64,000 nucleotides of DNA from Lysobacter sp. ISL-50 (GCF_018612875.1 NZ_JAGGRI010000017.1:62001-126000); one strand, 5' to 3'; counted from the stretch's first letter, positions 1 to 9,558 are shown. Program-made: numbers and translations. The notes: generated from the letters alone by a model not told the origin.

Positions 1-1057
1 CAATCTCGTGCGAGCCGATGCGGATGTCGGACACTTCGATGGGAATCTCGCGCGCCAGGGCATCATCGACTTCCAGGCCGATGCGCTCGCCTTCCTCAAA
101 GATCAGTTCGTGGACGTTGGCGCGGACGGTGACGATGTCGCCCTTGCGGATCTCGGGATTGCTCTGGATGTCCAGCACCTGGCCGTCGCGGATGATCCGC
201 AGGATCGGCGCCCGTGGGTATTTCCTGAAAAAATCCTCGATGTGCTGGCCTGCGATCGCGTCGTGCTCGACGCGGTAGGCGCGCAGGTCGTAGGGCGAGA
301 AGCCCAGCGTCAACGCGCTTGGGGAGCCGGGGAGGGCGTGGGTCGCGCCACCGCTGAACACCTGCTCGGCGACCTTCGCGTCCGCGACCGGATCGTGCCC
401 GGACAATTTGGGCAGGTAGCGGATCAACAAGATCGTCAACACGCTCGACAGGATATAGCTGATCGCATAGCCGGCCGCCATGTTGGCGCCGATCTGATCG
501 ACCGACACCCCCGTCGGTGGCTGGAACGCGCCGCTCTGCACCGCACTCTGCGCCGCGCCCATCACCGCGGTGATGGTGTAGCTGCCCGAGATCATGCCGG
601 CGGCGAAGCCTGGCTCCAGGCCAAGCAGTTTTGCGCCGCCCAAACAGATGATCCAGTTCAAACCCCAGACGATGACGCTGATTGCGACGATCGCGAGCCC
701 ACCTGAGCGCAGCCCGGCGAAGAACTGCGGCCCGACGCGCAGGCCGAGCGCGTACATGAACAGCAACAGGAACAGCGACGAGACGATGCCGGGAATCGAG
801 TAGGTGAGGTCGAACGCCAGCTTGGCCACAATCGATAGAGCGACGCCCGCCAGCAGTGTGCCCGCCGTCGAGCCGAGGGAAATGCCGGCCAGCGACACGC
901 GTCCGAGCGGATAGCCGATGGCCAGCGCAAGCAGCAGGAAGACGATGGGCTGGTTGCCGAGCAGGGCGAAGAAACCGTGGACGCCGCTTTCGGCAACGGG
1001 TTCGAAAAACTCGAACACGTTGCCGGCCGCCGATTCCAGTGTTGTGACTGCGTTCAA
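1..1057 (-). CDS. aspT: AspT/YidE/YbjL-family amino-acid antiporter, C-terminus beyond window
   Basis: An open frame reads in from position 1057 and leaves the window at position 1, giving at least 352 residues of a family that usually has about 560. I placed the start at a TTG because GGAG (complement of 1066-1069) lies eight bases upstream. The first ~190 residues hold several hydrophobic segments and the motif GLRVGPQFF, typical of AspT/YbjL transporters. A hydrophilic part follows that resembles a TrkA-C domain (RANVHELIFEEGERIGLEV). Family members exchange acidic amino acids for their decarboxylation products, for example aspartate for alanine. It follows gadB by 37 bases, so I infer glutamate/GABA exchange, but the substrate is not shown by the sequence. 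Confidence 0.85.
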   Translation of the reverse strand, partial: MNAVTTLESAAGNVFEFFEPVAESGVHGFFALLGNQPIVFLLLALAIGYPLGRVSLAGISLGSTAGTLLAGVALSIVAKLAFDLTYSIPGIVSSLFLLLFMYALGLRVGPQFFAGLRSGGLAIVAISVIVWGLNWIICLGGAKLLGLEPGFAAGMISGSYTITAVMGAAQSAVQSGAFQPPTGVSVDQIGANMAAGYAISYILSSVLTILLIRYLPKLSGHDPVADAKVAEQVFSGGATHALPGSPSALTLGFSPYDLRAYRVEHDAIAGQHIEDFFRKYPRAPILRIIRDGQVLDIQSNPEIRKGDIVTVRANVHELIFEEGERIGLEVDDALAREIPIEVSDIRIGSHEI

Positions 1058-1094
1058 TTCGACGTCTCCGGTGGGTGCGGGGCCAAGTCGTCCA

Positions 1095-2468
1095 TCAGCA
1101 CTTGCTGGGGGTGGATACCTCGTGACCGTGCAGTTCCGGCGGAGTTGAGGTACCGCCATGCTCCTTCAGCCAGTCGCAGACATGCACGATGTCCTTGGCC
1201 AAACCGCAGATGACATTGTGGTTGAGGTGCGGGCGGACAACGATGCGCAGGCTGTTCACGTTCTCCGCATTCGGCGGCATCGAGTAGGCCGACAGCACCC
1301 AGCCGCGCTCGCGGACTTTCGACGAGACGTCGAATTCATTGAAGTTATTGAACTCGGCCTTCAGCGTCAGCGCGACCACCGGAATGCGTTGGGTCTGGTT
1401 CATGATTTCGAAATAACCGCTGGCGACGAGCAGGTCGCGAAGGTGCTTGGCGTTCTCGACGGTGCGCTGCATGATCGCCTTGTAGCCGTCGAAGCCTAGC
1501 CGGATAAAGAGGTAGTACTGGTAGGCGATCTGAGCTGCATTACGGGAGAAGTTCAACGTCGCCGTCGGCATCTCGCCGCCGAGATAGTTCACGTAAAACA
1601 CCAGGTCCTTGTTGAAGACCTTGTTGTCCCGGAACACGATCCAGCCCAGGCCCGGCGGAACCAATCCGAACTTGTGCCCGGAAGCATTGATCGACTGCAC
1701 GCGCGGCAGGCGGAAGTCCCACTCGTAATCGGGATAGAGGAACGGGTTCACGAAACCGCCGGATGCGCCGTCGATGTGCATGGGAACGGAATGTCCGGTG
1801 CGTTTTTCGTACTCGTCCAGCCAGGCGTGGATTTCCTGAATGTCGTCGTCCTCGCCGGTGAAGGTCTGCCCCGCGATCGCGACAACGGCGATCGTGTTCT
1901 CGTCGACCAACTCCTCCAGGTGCTCGACCGTGAGGCGGTAGTTGCCGGGCTTGAGCGGCGCGATCCTCGGCTCGACGTCGAAATAGCGCATGAACTTCTT
2001 CCACACGATCTGTACGTTGCCACCGGTAACCAGATTCGGGCGCGAGCCGTCCTGGCCAGCCCGTTCGCGTGCCTGCCGCCAGTTCCACTTGTGTGCGAGG
2101 CCGGCCAGCATGCAGGCCTCGGACGAGCCGACCGTCGCCGTGCCATACGGCTCGACGTCCTTGGGGCCGTTCCACAGTTCGTGGAGCCAGCGCACCATCC
2201 GACTTTCCATCGCGAAAAGCTGCGGATACATATCGTGATCGATGTAGTTCTTCAGGAAATGCCGCTCCGCCACCTTCAGCGCTTCCGGCTCGGTGAACGT
2301 CGTGACGAACGAAGACAGGTTCATCACCGGCTGGGAGTCCGTCCAGGCCTCCGAGTTGACGATCGACTCGGCGGCGAAGGCCGAAATGCTCTTGCGCGGA
2401 AAGCGATCTTCCGGGATCTGCTCATTGAATTCATCGAAGAACAGGTCGAATGGCGAACGATGTGTCAT
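1095..2468 (-). CDS. gadB: glutamate decarboxylase (PLP-dependent)
   Basis: This 457-residue cytoplasmic enzyme converts glutamate to GABA and CO2, consuming a proton. The PLP lysine is K266 in NASGHKFGL, the cofactor aspartate is D233 in HIDGASGG, and the N-terminal region carries the GadA/B-like FTEPEALKVAERHFLKNYID stretch. Length fits the bacterial GadB family. The C-terminus ends in a His-containing tail (HGHEVSTPSKC) that differs from the E. coli His-Thr end used for pH gating, so pH control could differ. The stop of the preceding glutaminase gene lies 3 bases from this start and the AspT gene follows, so the three are very probably cotranscribed. Confidence 0.97.
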   Translation of the reverse strand: MTHRSPFDLFFDEFNEQIPEDRFPRKSISAFAAESIVNSEAWTDSQPVMNLSSFVTTFTEPEALKVAERHFLKNYIDHDMYPQLFAMESRMVRWLHELWNGPKDVEPYGTATVGSSEACMLAGLAHKWNWRQARERAGQDGSRPNLVTGGNVQIVWKKFMRYFDVEPRIAPLKPGNYRLTVEHLEELVDENTIAVVAIAGQTFTGEDDDIQEIHAWLDEYEKRTGHSVPMHIDGASGGFVNPFLYPDYEWDFRLPRVQSINASGHKFGLVPPGLGWIVFRDNKVFNKDLVFYVNYLGGEMPTATLNFSRNAAQIAYQYYLFIRLGFDGYKAIMQRTVENAKHLRDLLVASGYFEIMNQTQRIPVVALTLKAEFNNFNEFDVSSKVRERGWVLSAYSMPPNAENVNSLRIVVRPHLNHNVICGLAKDIVHVCDWLKEHGGTSTPPELHGHEVSTPSKC

Positions 2469-2471
2469 GGA

Positions 2472-3539
2472 TCAGTTCCTCGATTGGGTTCCAGTGTCGA
2501 ACAAGCCGCTGCCGAACAGTTCCTGCGCAATCATTTCAATGGCCTTCTGTGCCTTGACCGAGTTGCCGGCGGCATCGAGTGGCGGGGCGAACGCGGCGAT
2601 CGCCAGCTTGCCCGGGGCCACCGCGACGATGCCGCCGCCGACCCCGGATTTCGCTGGCAACCCGACATTCCACGACCAGGTGCCGGATGTCTCGTACAGG
2701 CCGGTGGTGAGCATCGCGGCCATGGTTTTCTCGGCCGCTATCGCGCCGACGACCTTCTTGCCGGTGACGGGATTGGTGCCGCCGTTGGCGAAGGTCGCGC
2801 CCATCGTCGCCAGGGTATTGGCCGTCACTTGGATCGAGCACTGGCGCGTGTACACATCCAAGGCGACTTCAGGATCGCCATTGAGTGTGCCGTAGCCTTT
2901 CAGCAGGTGTGCGATCGCGCGGTTGTGTTCGCTGCTGCCGGCCTCGGATTTATAGACAGTGAAGTCCATTTTGAGCTTTTGGCCGGCGTAATCGCTCATC
3001 AGTTTCTGGATCGCCTGCCAACGCCCAGTGGCCTCAGCCGGTTCGATCCAGCTGACAATAGCGATTGCGCCAGCATTGACGAGCGGATTCATGGCTGGCG
3101 TGGTTGTCGTATGGTTTTCGAGTGCGACGATCGAGTTGAAAGGTAGGCCAGTCTGGTTCGCGCCGATTTTGTCCCGGACCCAATCCGGGCCCCTATGGTC
3201 GATAACCTTGGCTGCCGCGAACGGCTTGGAAACAGACTCGATCGCGAAAGGATGGTCGGCATCGCCGATTGCGTAACGCTTGCCGTCAGCGGTGACCACA
3301 GCGATTCCGAACAGCTCGGCCGGAACCTTGGCCAATGCGGGAATGTAGTCCGCCTCCTTACCATCGGTGATGGTGCGCGCGGCGGCGTAGGCGCGATCGA
3401 CTGCCGCTTTGATTTCAGCCTCGGGCGGGATCGCGGCTGCAGTCGCGACAATCGGCATCAGCAGGGCCAGCGCGGCGGCATGAGCGAGCCATTGGCCGGC
3501 GCGGGGAGGACGACGTTGCGTGCTCGTGGGGGATCCCAT
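2472..3539 (-). CDS. glsA: glutaminase A with signal peptide
   Basis: A serine-dependent glutaminase (glutamine to glutamate plus ammonia) of 355 residues, against about 310 for cytoplasmic GlsA/YbaS proteins. The extra length is a basic N-terminus (RRPPR) plus a hydrophobic stretch ending in ATAAA near residue 36, which reads as a Sec signal peptide and places the enzyme in the periplasm. The catalytic S-x-x-K is S102-V-S-K105 in FAIESVSKPF. The family motifs NPLVNAGAI and SGVGGGI are intact. It lies between the porin gene and gadB with 3-base gaps on each side, so it is suited to make glutamate for the decarboxylase system. Confidence 0.95.
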   Translation of the reverse strand: MGSPTSTQRRPPRAGQWLAHAAALALLMPIVATAAAIPPEAEIKAAVDRAYAAARTITDGKEADYIPALAKVPAELFGIAVVTADGKRYAIGDADHPFAIESVSKPFAAAKVIDHRGPDWVRDKIGANQTGLPFNSIVALENHTTTTPAMNPLVNAGAIAIVSWIEPAEATGRWQAIQKLMSDYAGQKLKMDFTVYKSEAGSSEHNRAIAHLLKGYGTLNGDPEVALDVYTRQCSIQVTANTLATMGATFANGGTNPVTGKKVVGAIAAEKTMAAMLTTGLYETSGTWSWNVGLPAKSGVGGGIVAVAPGKLAIAAFAPPLDAAGNSVKAQKAIEMIAQELFGSGLFDTGTQSRN

Positions 3540-3542
3540 GAC

Positions 3543-4904
3543 CTAATCCTTGTTTGAGAAACTGTATTTGACGGTGAGCTGCAGGCGGCGGTCGCTGCTG
3601 CTGGCGCCGTCATGGTCGGTACGCCGTCCCCATAGGTATTCGGCGCCGATGAGGAATGCGGCGCTGGGACGGTTGATCAGGTTGACCGACGCATATTCGC
3701 CCTTGTGATAGGCGTCGGCGGTCTGGTTGTTGGTGTTGTCGACCTGGACGAACGAGTAACCGAGCGAGGAGCTCCAGTGTTGGTTCCACCAGCGGTCGTA
3801 GTAGAGAACCCCGGCCCAGAGCGGCAGAGCGACGGCGTCCGGAATTACGCCTGGCGGACTGTCGTCCGGAACTAGGTCGACGCCACCATCGTTCATGTAG
3901 TTGGCGATACCCCTGCCGCCAAGCGCGGACATGACGAGACGGTCCCTTTCCGCGAAACTCATGGTGGACGTCAAGGACAGGCCATATGCGGTGGCATTGC
4001 CGCGTGGCTCGTTGCCCGGTGTGCCTGCGGTTTCGAAGCCGATCCTGCGCAGCAGTCCGGAGGCCTGAAAATGGCCCCAACTCCGGTTCATGCGGAACTG
4101 TGCACTGACATCGGGATATCGGTTGCGGCCCTGCGCATGCTCGCCAAAGTCCGGGAACTGACGGCCGAACCGGCCGGTATCGATTGAATCGGTGGCGTCT
4201 TCGATTGCGAAGGCAAGGCTGTTCCGACCGCTGAATGGAGTCCAGCGGAACTGCACGGTGCGGAACAGCGCCAAGCCCGTGGGGCCCCAGTAGTCGAGCA
4301 CGTTCGGAAATACGTCGCCGTCCACGAACAGGCTGTTGGTCTGACCCGCCAGGAACGGTCCGAGTTGGCCGTAGGCATGGCGCAGGCGTAACGTAGTCTG
4401 GCCCGCGTTCTGGCCGACACCAAACATATCCGCCTCAAGGTTGACGAAGGCATCGCCGTATTCGGTCGTCCGCGTCGCCTTCACGCCGAGCCGGCTCTGC
4501 CGCACTCCAGCGGTGAAGCGGCCGCGGCCGCCGTACAGACCTTCGGTGGTCGGGATCACCGAAGGTCGCAAGGTGTCTTCCCAATCCGGGTGGACCCGGT
4601 CGAAATCCTGTATCGCATCGATCTGGGCAAAGCCGTAGAGTTCGATGTTGGTACCAAGATGGGATTCGTCGGCCTGGGCGGTGACCGGTGCCGGGGCAGC
4701 GGGTACCGCCGGCGCTGCCCGGTTTTCATGGGGCGATTCAAGCTTTTCCAGACGCGACTCGAGCGCCGACAGGCGTTGCCTGAGCGTCTCCATTTCCGCC
4801 TTCAGTGCTGCGCGCGAATCGGGTTGGAGGACTTCCTGCCCGATGGCAGGTATCGCGATTCCGAAAAGGACCAGACCCAGTGTGGTTCCAACACTGCCAT
4901 TCAT
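3543..4904 (-). CDS. DcaP-like trimeric outer-membrane channel
   Basis: A 453-residue protein with a signal peptide (cleavage near GIAIPAIGQ), a short coiled coil (residues about 31-57, LKAEMETLRQRLSALESRL), a Pro/Ala linker, then a beta-barrel. The stretch IELYGFAQIDAIQDF and the GQTNSLFVDGDVFPNVLDYWGP segment are typical of the DcaP-like porin family. DcaP channels are known to pass small, mostly anionic solutes. As the second gene of the glutaminase/gadB operon it is a reasonable entry route for glutamine or glutamate, but that substrate is inferred only from position. The C-terminal strand ends KYSFSNKD rather than in a terminal aromatic residue. Confidence 0.87.
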   Translation of the reverse strand: MNGSVGTTLGLVLFGIAIPAIGQEVLQPDSRAALKAEMETLRQRLSALESRLEKLESPHENRAAPAVPAAPAPVTAQADESHLGTNIELYGFAQIDAIQDFDRVHPDWEDTLRPSVIPTTEGLYGGRGRFTAGVRQSRLGVKATRTTEYGDAFVNLEADMFGVGQNAGQTTLRLRHAYGQLGPFLAGQTNSLFVDGDVFPNVLDYWGPTGLALFRTVQFRWTPFSGRNSLAFAIEDATDSIDTGRFGRQFPDFGEHAQGRNRYPDVSAQFRMNRSWGHFQASGLLRRIGFETAGTPGNEPRGNATAYGLSLTSTMSFAERDRLVMSALGGRGIANYMNDGGVDLVPDDSPPGVIPDAVALPLWAGVLYYDRWWNQHWSSSLGYSFVQVDNTNNQTADAYHKGEYASVNLINRPSAAFLIGAEYLWGRRTDHDGASSSDRRLQLTVKYSFSNKD

Positions 4905-4926
4905 GGCATTTCTCCCTGCGCTGTAC

Positions 4927-5388
4927 TTACGCGGTCAACGGTCCTTCACACAAGCGCACGGCGGCAAGACCGGTTGCCATGCGCTTGTCGAGCGAAAATG
5001 ATCTGGCCATTGCGACGACCGTGACGACCGTGACGACTCGCACGGTGGCCATGAAGGCGGTGGTCACAGCGGATTTCACCGTTTCGATCGTGATCTGCTT
5101 TCCCGAATCGGCCAGAAACGCTTTGACTTTCCCCCAGCAGGTTTCGTCGCCAACCGGCTCGATGAAGTCGTGCACTGCCCGGGTCAAGCGCGTCGACATG
5201 ACCGCAGTCGGAACTTCGACGGCACGGTCCGGGTCATTTACAAGGCAACCATCCGCCAAGCCTTCGTTGATGAGCACAAACCGGTGACAGCGCAACTCAT
5301 CTTGCGAGTACCCGTCGATGAGGCGATGCGGGATGCGCAACTCCACGGCCAGCAACACTTTGCGAATAAACTCCATGTTTCGGCGCAT
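4927..5388 (-). CDS. DUF2513-type protein, first gene of the glutamate operon
   Basis: About 153 residues. The start MRRNMEFIRKVLLAVE is chosen because GGAG lies five bases upstream and because DUF2513 proteins begin in this way. The family pattern is visible: an opening helix, then RFVLINEGLADGCLV, RLTRAVHDFIEPV and a tryptophan-lysine helix (CWGKVKAFLADSGK). The domain has a winged-helix-like layout and no established biochemical function. Residues 110-140 form a valine-rich hydrophobic stretch. It ends 22 bases before the porin gene and could regulate the operon, but this is only inferred from its first position. Confidence 0.75.
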   Translation of the reverse strand: MRRNMEFIRKVLLAVELRIPHRLIDGYSQDELRCHRFVLINEGLADGCLVNDPDRAVEVPTAVMSTRLTRAVHDFIEPVGDETCWGKVKAFLADSGKQITIETVKSAVTTAFMATVRVVTVVTVVAMARSFSLDKRMATGLAAVRLCEGPLTA

Positions 5389-7035
5389 CGTGACTCCGTC
5401 TAGTGGTTGAGCGGGTGCGGTCGCGCATCTGTTGATGCGTCGCTTCCGGCGTCTCCATCGCATCGAGAGGCTCAGAACATTCCTTTGGACACGGCAGATG
5501 TGGGGCGGCCACCATCGATTCATATCGCCTTGCGCATCAGCAGGACTGCACGGCATCAACGATACTCAGGCCGAATAGGCGAAACCCGCACGTTGATCAC
5601 CTTTCCCTTAGGCCGAGCGGAATGCACGCGTGCCCGGCATTTATCGCGCCCGGACTCAGGCGACGCTTACGAAGCCGATGGCCGGCCGCGGATGTCCAAG
5701 CGATCTTGGTCTTGATAGAAGCGCCCTGCCAGACCGATGCTTTGTGCAGGAAGGGCTTCCGGAGATATGCGCACAGCCTTTTGACTGGCAAAGCTATCGC
5801 GATTTTATGTTTGGTCCCGAAACGTACTCGGCCAAGTACCGAATGGCGGCTGCCGACCGGAGCTGCGGATGTTGGGCGGATCCGGACATAACGATATTTG
5901 GTGGGGAGCCGGAGCAAATGTCTGTTCTCTCGCGGCTTTGGGTGGGCCAGATCATCTTCTGGCTCACATGCGGCAAGAGTTCTTGCTGGGCGATGTGGCC
6001 GGTTACAGCGATATGGATCTTTTTTTCCAAGGGCTTTTGTTCCCGGATCGGCGGAAACGGAAGTCTGCGTAGGGCCGGCCATGCCGGAGCGTTGATGAGT
6101 CGAAGACGCGGTGCGACGTTCGAAGTTTTCCCGAGGCAATCAGCTCATGACCACCAGGAACGCTATGGCAGCAGCTGCCCGCACATCCTCCCATCGAACA
6201 GGGAGCTTGCCGCGCGGCGACCCGGCGCGGGGCATCCGCACATCCGCATGCACTTTCGTCGAACGATCTGCTTCACCGGTCGAAAACCCGCGTCGACATT
6301 CGGCGAATATCGCCCTTGCTATGACAAACGCGAGAACAACGGCCATGCGGCCCGCGCTGCGGTTGTTCGACTTGACGGTTTACGACCGACAAGAAACCTG
6401 GGAGGACTCGCCTAGCGGGTGGCTCAATGAGGGGGCGTCAGGCTCTTGGTGGCGACGCGATGGCCGACCCGTGGACGCTTGCAGTTCGACGTCAGCCCTG
6501 CGTCGACGCCGCTTCTCAAGCACGAACGCCCCGCGGTGCGGAGCGTTCGCGTCATGGCCGGAGAACCTAAACGGATTTCAGCCGAACACGCTATTCCAAA
6601 GGCTTTTGACGCCCTCGTAGGCTTTTTCAGCCAGACCGCTGCCGGCCAGATGCCGAGTCAGCCAACCACCATGATGTCAGCTCGAATTAGTTCGAAACGA
6701 TGGATCGGGCACGCCGGCCAAGTGTCCACGAAATCCTGGTAACTCAAGTGCGAAATTTGTATGGAAATCGTAGATGAGCTTAGCTGTCGGCGGATTGCTG
6801 CGGTTGCTTATCGTGGATGACGTCCTCCGCATGCCATGCCCGACATAAACTGGAAAATTCGGCCTGTGCGACGTGGCTTTAGGTTTGTTCAGTTGATTCA
6901 CAGACCGTGCTTCGTCGGTTTTTTTCGCGAATCCGTCACGCGCGCGCAATCCACAATGTCGAGCCGGAAATCTCTGGGCAGCAGTCCGCAAAGTAGGTGT
7001 TCCATTCGTCCGGCACACACAGGGGCAGGTCGTAA
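5389..7035. other. coding-poor stretch upstream of the exopolysaccharide cluster
   Basis: No frame in these 1.65 kb shows the codon bias, domain signatures or ribosome-binding sites seen in the neighbouring genes; overlapping open frames on both strands are short and unrecognised. Around 5630-6075 two plus-strand frames together read protein-like segments (FDWQSYRDFMFGPETY, then in another frame GDVAGYSDMDLFFQGLLFP), which could be a frameshifted gene remnant. The last 350 bases are richer in A/T and probably contain the promoter for the gene at 7036, although I could not pick a convincing -35/-10 pair. Confidence 0.5.
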
Positions 7036-8481
7036 GTGAAGTTGCCATTATCCAGCGCGCTGTTCGCGTTCGCGCGACCCACCGTCATCCGCTACACCGT
7101 CGTTATGGCTCGATTGGCTCATTTCGCCATCGCTGCCACCCCTGGCTTTGCGATCTTGTCTTGGGTGCAGGCCGAACCATCTGCGCAGATTGCCCATTAT
7201 CTGGCCTTGTCGCTGATCGCGGGACTGCTGTGCGTATTAGTGTTCAACACGTTCGACATGTACGGCCGCGACATGTTCAGCAATCTGCTGCTGATCCGAC
7301 GGACCTTCTTCGCGTGGTCGGCCACGTTTGGCATGCTGATGATGTTGCATCAGTCATCGCCGTTCATCTTGCCGAATCCGCCCAGAGTCCTGGTGCCGTG
7401 GTATTTGCTGAGTTTTGGCTTGTTCGTGCTCAGCCGGCTGGTCATGCTGTCGTTCTTCCGGCGCCGGATCCGCGCCGGACATTTCATCCAGCGCTCGGTG
7501 ATTCTGGGCATGACCGACAATGCGCTGCGTCTGGCCGAGCAGATTCATCACCATGCCGACGTGATATCTGGCCTAATCGGCTATATCGACGATCGGCGCT
7601 CGCATCGTTTGCACGAAGCGCCACCGATCGCCTTGCCGCACTTGGGCGATATCGGCACGCTGGAGCAATTGATTCGCGACGGCTGCGTCGATCAGGTTTT
7701 GGTCGCGCTTCCAGCGCAGGCTCAGGACCGCAACGAAGCACTTGCGCAGCGGCTGCGCCGTTTGCCGGTGCAAGTTCTGCTGATCCCCGACATGAACACG
7801 TTCCATTTCGCTCATCGTCGCATGGTGCCGATGGGCGGCGTGCCGATGTTTGTGGTCGCCGCGCCACCGTTACAGGGGTGGGCTCCTTTATATAAGCGTT
7901 GCGAAGACATCGTGCTGGCCGGGCTGGCTTTGTTGGCATTGTCGCCATTGATGCTGCTGATCGCGCTGGCGGTGAAGCTGGAATCGCGCGGTCCAGTGTT
8001 GTTCCGGCAGAAGCGCTATGGTTACAACCAGCGGCTGATCGAGGTCTATAAGTTCCGTTCGATGTACCACCACCTGCGCGACGAACATGCCAGCCGGCAG
8101 ACCGGCCGCGACGACCCGCGCGTCACCCGACTCGGCCGTTTTATCCGCAAGACCAGCTTGGATGAATTGCCGCAGCTGTTCAATGTGCTCGGCGGTAGCA
8201 TGTCGATGGTCGGCCCGCGTCCGCACGCCACCGCGACCAAGGCCGCCAACGTGTTATTCGAAGACGCTGTCGAAGAGTACGTGGCGCGTCATCGGGTCAA
8301 GCCCGGCATCACAGGGTTGGCCCAGGTCAACGGTTACCGCGGCGAGACTGACACCATCGAGAAGATCCAGAAGCGCGTTGAGTACGACCTGGAATACATC
8401 GAAAACTGGTCGCTATGGCTGGACCTGTCGATCCTGCTGCGGACCGTTCCGGCAGTGCTTTCGGCCGAGGCGGCGTACTGA
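7036..8481 (+). CDS. gumD: undecaprenyl-phosphate glucose phosphotransferase (GumD/WcaJ type)
   Basis: Initiating enzyme of exopolysaccharide assembly: transfers a hexose-1-phosphate, usually glucose, from its UDP form to undecaprenyl phosphate at the inner membrane. The 481-residue protein has N-terminal membrane segments, a middle nucleotide-binding-like region ([17 protein letters not shown]), a further hydrophobic segment ([18 protein letters not shown]), then the catalytic domain with [36 protein letters not shown] and [17 protein letters not shown]. All hallmark residues are present. The start is a GTG preceded by AGGT. It is separated from the export gene by 222 bases holding a CRP-like site and hairpins. 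Confidence 0.95.
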   Translation: MKLPLSSALFAFARPTVIRYTVVMARLAHFAIAATPGFAILSWVQAEPSAQIAHYLALSLIAGLLCVLVFNTFDMYGRDMFSNLLLIRRTFFAWSATFGMLMMLHQSSPFILPNPPRVLVPWYLLSFGLFVLSRLVMLSFFRRRIRAGHFIQRSVILGMTDNALRLAEQIHHHADVISGLIGYIDDRRSHRLHEAPPIALPHLGDIGTLEQLIRDGCVDQVLVALPAQAQDRNEALAQRLRRLPVQVLLIPDMNTFHFAHRRMVPMGGVPMFVVAAPPLQGWAPLYKRCEDIVLAGLALLALSPLMLLIALAVKLESRGPVLFRQKRYGYNQRLIEVYKFRSMYHHLRDEHASRQTGRDDPRVTRLGRFIRKTSLDELPQLFNVLGGSMSMVGPRPHATATKAANVLFEDAVEEYVARHRVKPGITGLAQVNGYRGETDTIEKIQKRVEYDLEYIENWSLWLDLSILLRTVPAVLSAEAAY

Positions 8482-8565
8482 AGTCGCCGGCCCGGTTCAT
8501 CGAGTTCATACAGCCGGACGCCACATTCTCTGCGTCCACGGCGCCGTGACATGCAGATCATATAA

Positions 8566-8581
8566 TGTGATGTAAGTCGCA
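8566..8581 (+). promoter_or_regulatory. CRP/Clp-like binding site upstream of the polysaccharide export gene
   Basis: TGTGATGTAAGTCGCA matches the CRP/Clp consensus TGTGA-N6-TCACA with one mismatch, and the symmetry extends to AATG...CATT (8564-8583). It lies 122 bases before the export gene start at 8704. In Xanthomonadaceae, Clp is a c-di-GMP-responsive CRP homologue known to control exopolysaccharide genes. Binding here is inferred from the motif alone. Confidence 0.55.
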
Positions 8582-8604
8582 TTATTTTCGGTCGCCCGAA
8601 TGTT

Positions 8605-8648
8605 CCCGCCAGCCGGCGGGGCATCCGGTGGATGACCGGATTCCTTTT
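8605..8648 (+). terminator. two adjacent hairpins, the second terminator-like
   Basis: CCCGCC-agcc-GGCGGG (8605-8620) forms a 6-bp stem. ATCCGGT-ggatg-ACCGGAT (8623-8641) forms a 7-bp stem followed by TCCTTTT. The pair may end transcription of the gumD-like gene, or, because the CRP-like site lies upstream, may act as a leader attenuator for the export operon. The sequence does not decide between these. Confidence 0.5.
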
Positions 8649-8703
8649 GTAATCAGTCTATTACGAAGCCGTTGCGGGAAGCGCAGCGGCCGGGACGGAA
8701 GGC

Positions 8704-9558
8704 ATGGTCGAGTGGTTGGCAGGGGGGCGGTCATTGGCCTGCGGCAGGCAGGCGGCGGGACGGAATTCGGCCTCGCGTCCATGGCGGGCCGGCGCTGCCG
8801 CCGCGATTCGCGTGGTGTTGGTGTGTGTACTGCTGATGTGCGCCGCCCTGTCCTCGGCAACGGCGCACGGCCGCGGCGAAACCACGCCGGTTGAAGACGC
8901 GAACCTCGCGATGCGGTTGTCGACGCGCGACGCGCGGCTTGCCGACACCCCCGTTGCCGACGATTACCGCATCGCGCCGGGCGACGAACTGGCGTTGAAA
9001 TTCTTCTACGTCCCCGAGCTCAACGAAGTCGCGATCGTGCGGCCCGACGGCAGGATTCATCTGCAACTCGTGGGCGAAATCCGCGCGGCCGATCTCACGC
9101 CCGAGCAACTGGCCGCGGCGCTGAAACGCGCGTATGCCTCGAATCTACGCCATCCGGAAGTCTCGGTCGAAGTGCAGAAGGGCTTCGCCCGGCAACAGGT
9201 GTTCGTCGGCGGCGAAGTCGCCCGTCCCGGCGCGCAGCCGCTGCTGCCGTCGCTGACGGTGATGCGCGCATTGATCGTCGCGCAGGGACTCAAGGACACC
9301 GCCGCGGCCAATCGCGTGGTGATTCTGCGTCGCGGCGAAGACGGAAAACCGCAGGTCATCCAGGTCAACGTCGCCTCGCAATCGCGCAAGGGCGCCAGCG
9401 ACAGCAACGACCCCTTGCTGCAACCCTTCGACGTGGTGCTAGCGGTTCCCTCGCGCGTTTCGCGTCTGAATAAGTGGATCGACCAGTACGTGCGCCGAAA
9501 CCTGCCGGTCAACGTGGGCTTCTCCTACGACCTCAACGACAACCGGTCGGGTTATTGA
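8704..9558 (+). CDS. gumB: polysaccharide export outer-membrane protein (GumB/Wza family)
   Basis: A 284-residue OPX protein that should form the outer-membrane or periplasmic exit for the polymer. A long basic N-terminus precedes the hydrophobic segment at residues 33-51, which serves as signal sequence; there is no clear lipobox, unlike Wza. The Poly_export domain begins DYRIAPGDELALKFFYVPEL and continues with VRPDGRIHLQLVGEIRA; a SLBB-like segment follows (QQVFVGGEVARPGAQPLLPS). The start at 8704 has GGA four bases upstream, but a shorter form beginning inside the hydrophobic segment is possible. It is directly followed by the co-polymerase gene, with no gap. Confidence 0.9.
   Translation: MVEWLAGGRSLACGRQAAGRNSASRPWRAGAAAAIRVVLVCVLLMCAALSSATAHGRGETTPVEDANLAMRLSTRDARLADTPVADDYRIAPGDELALKFFYVPELNEVAIVRPDGRIHLQLVGEIRAADLTPEQLAAALKRAYASNLRHPEVSVEVQKGFARQQVFVGGEVARPGAQPLLPSLTVMRALIVAQGLKDTAAANRVVILRRGEDGKPQVIQVNVASQSRKGASDSNDPLLQPFDVVLAVPSRVSRLNKWIDQYVRRNLPVNVGFSYDLNDNRSGY

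Noticed and set aside
5597-6139. 180-residue minus-strand frame
   Set aside because: Arginine/proline-rich composition, no domain, no ribosome-binding site, and competing frames on the other strand.
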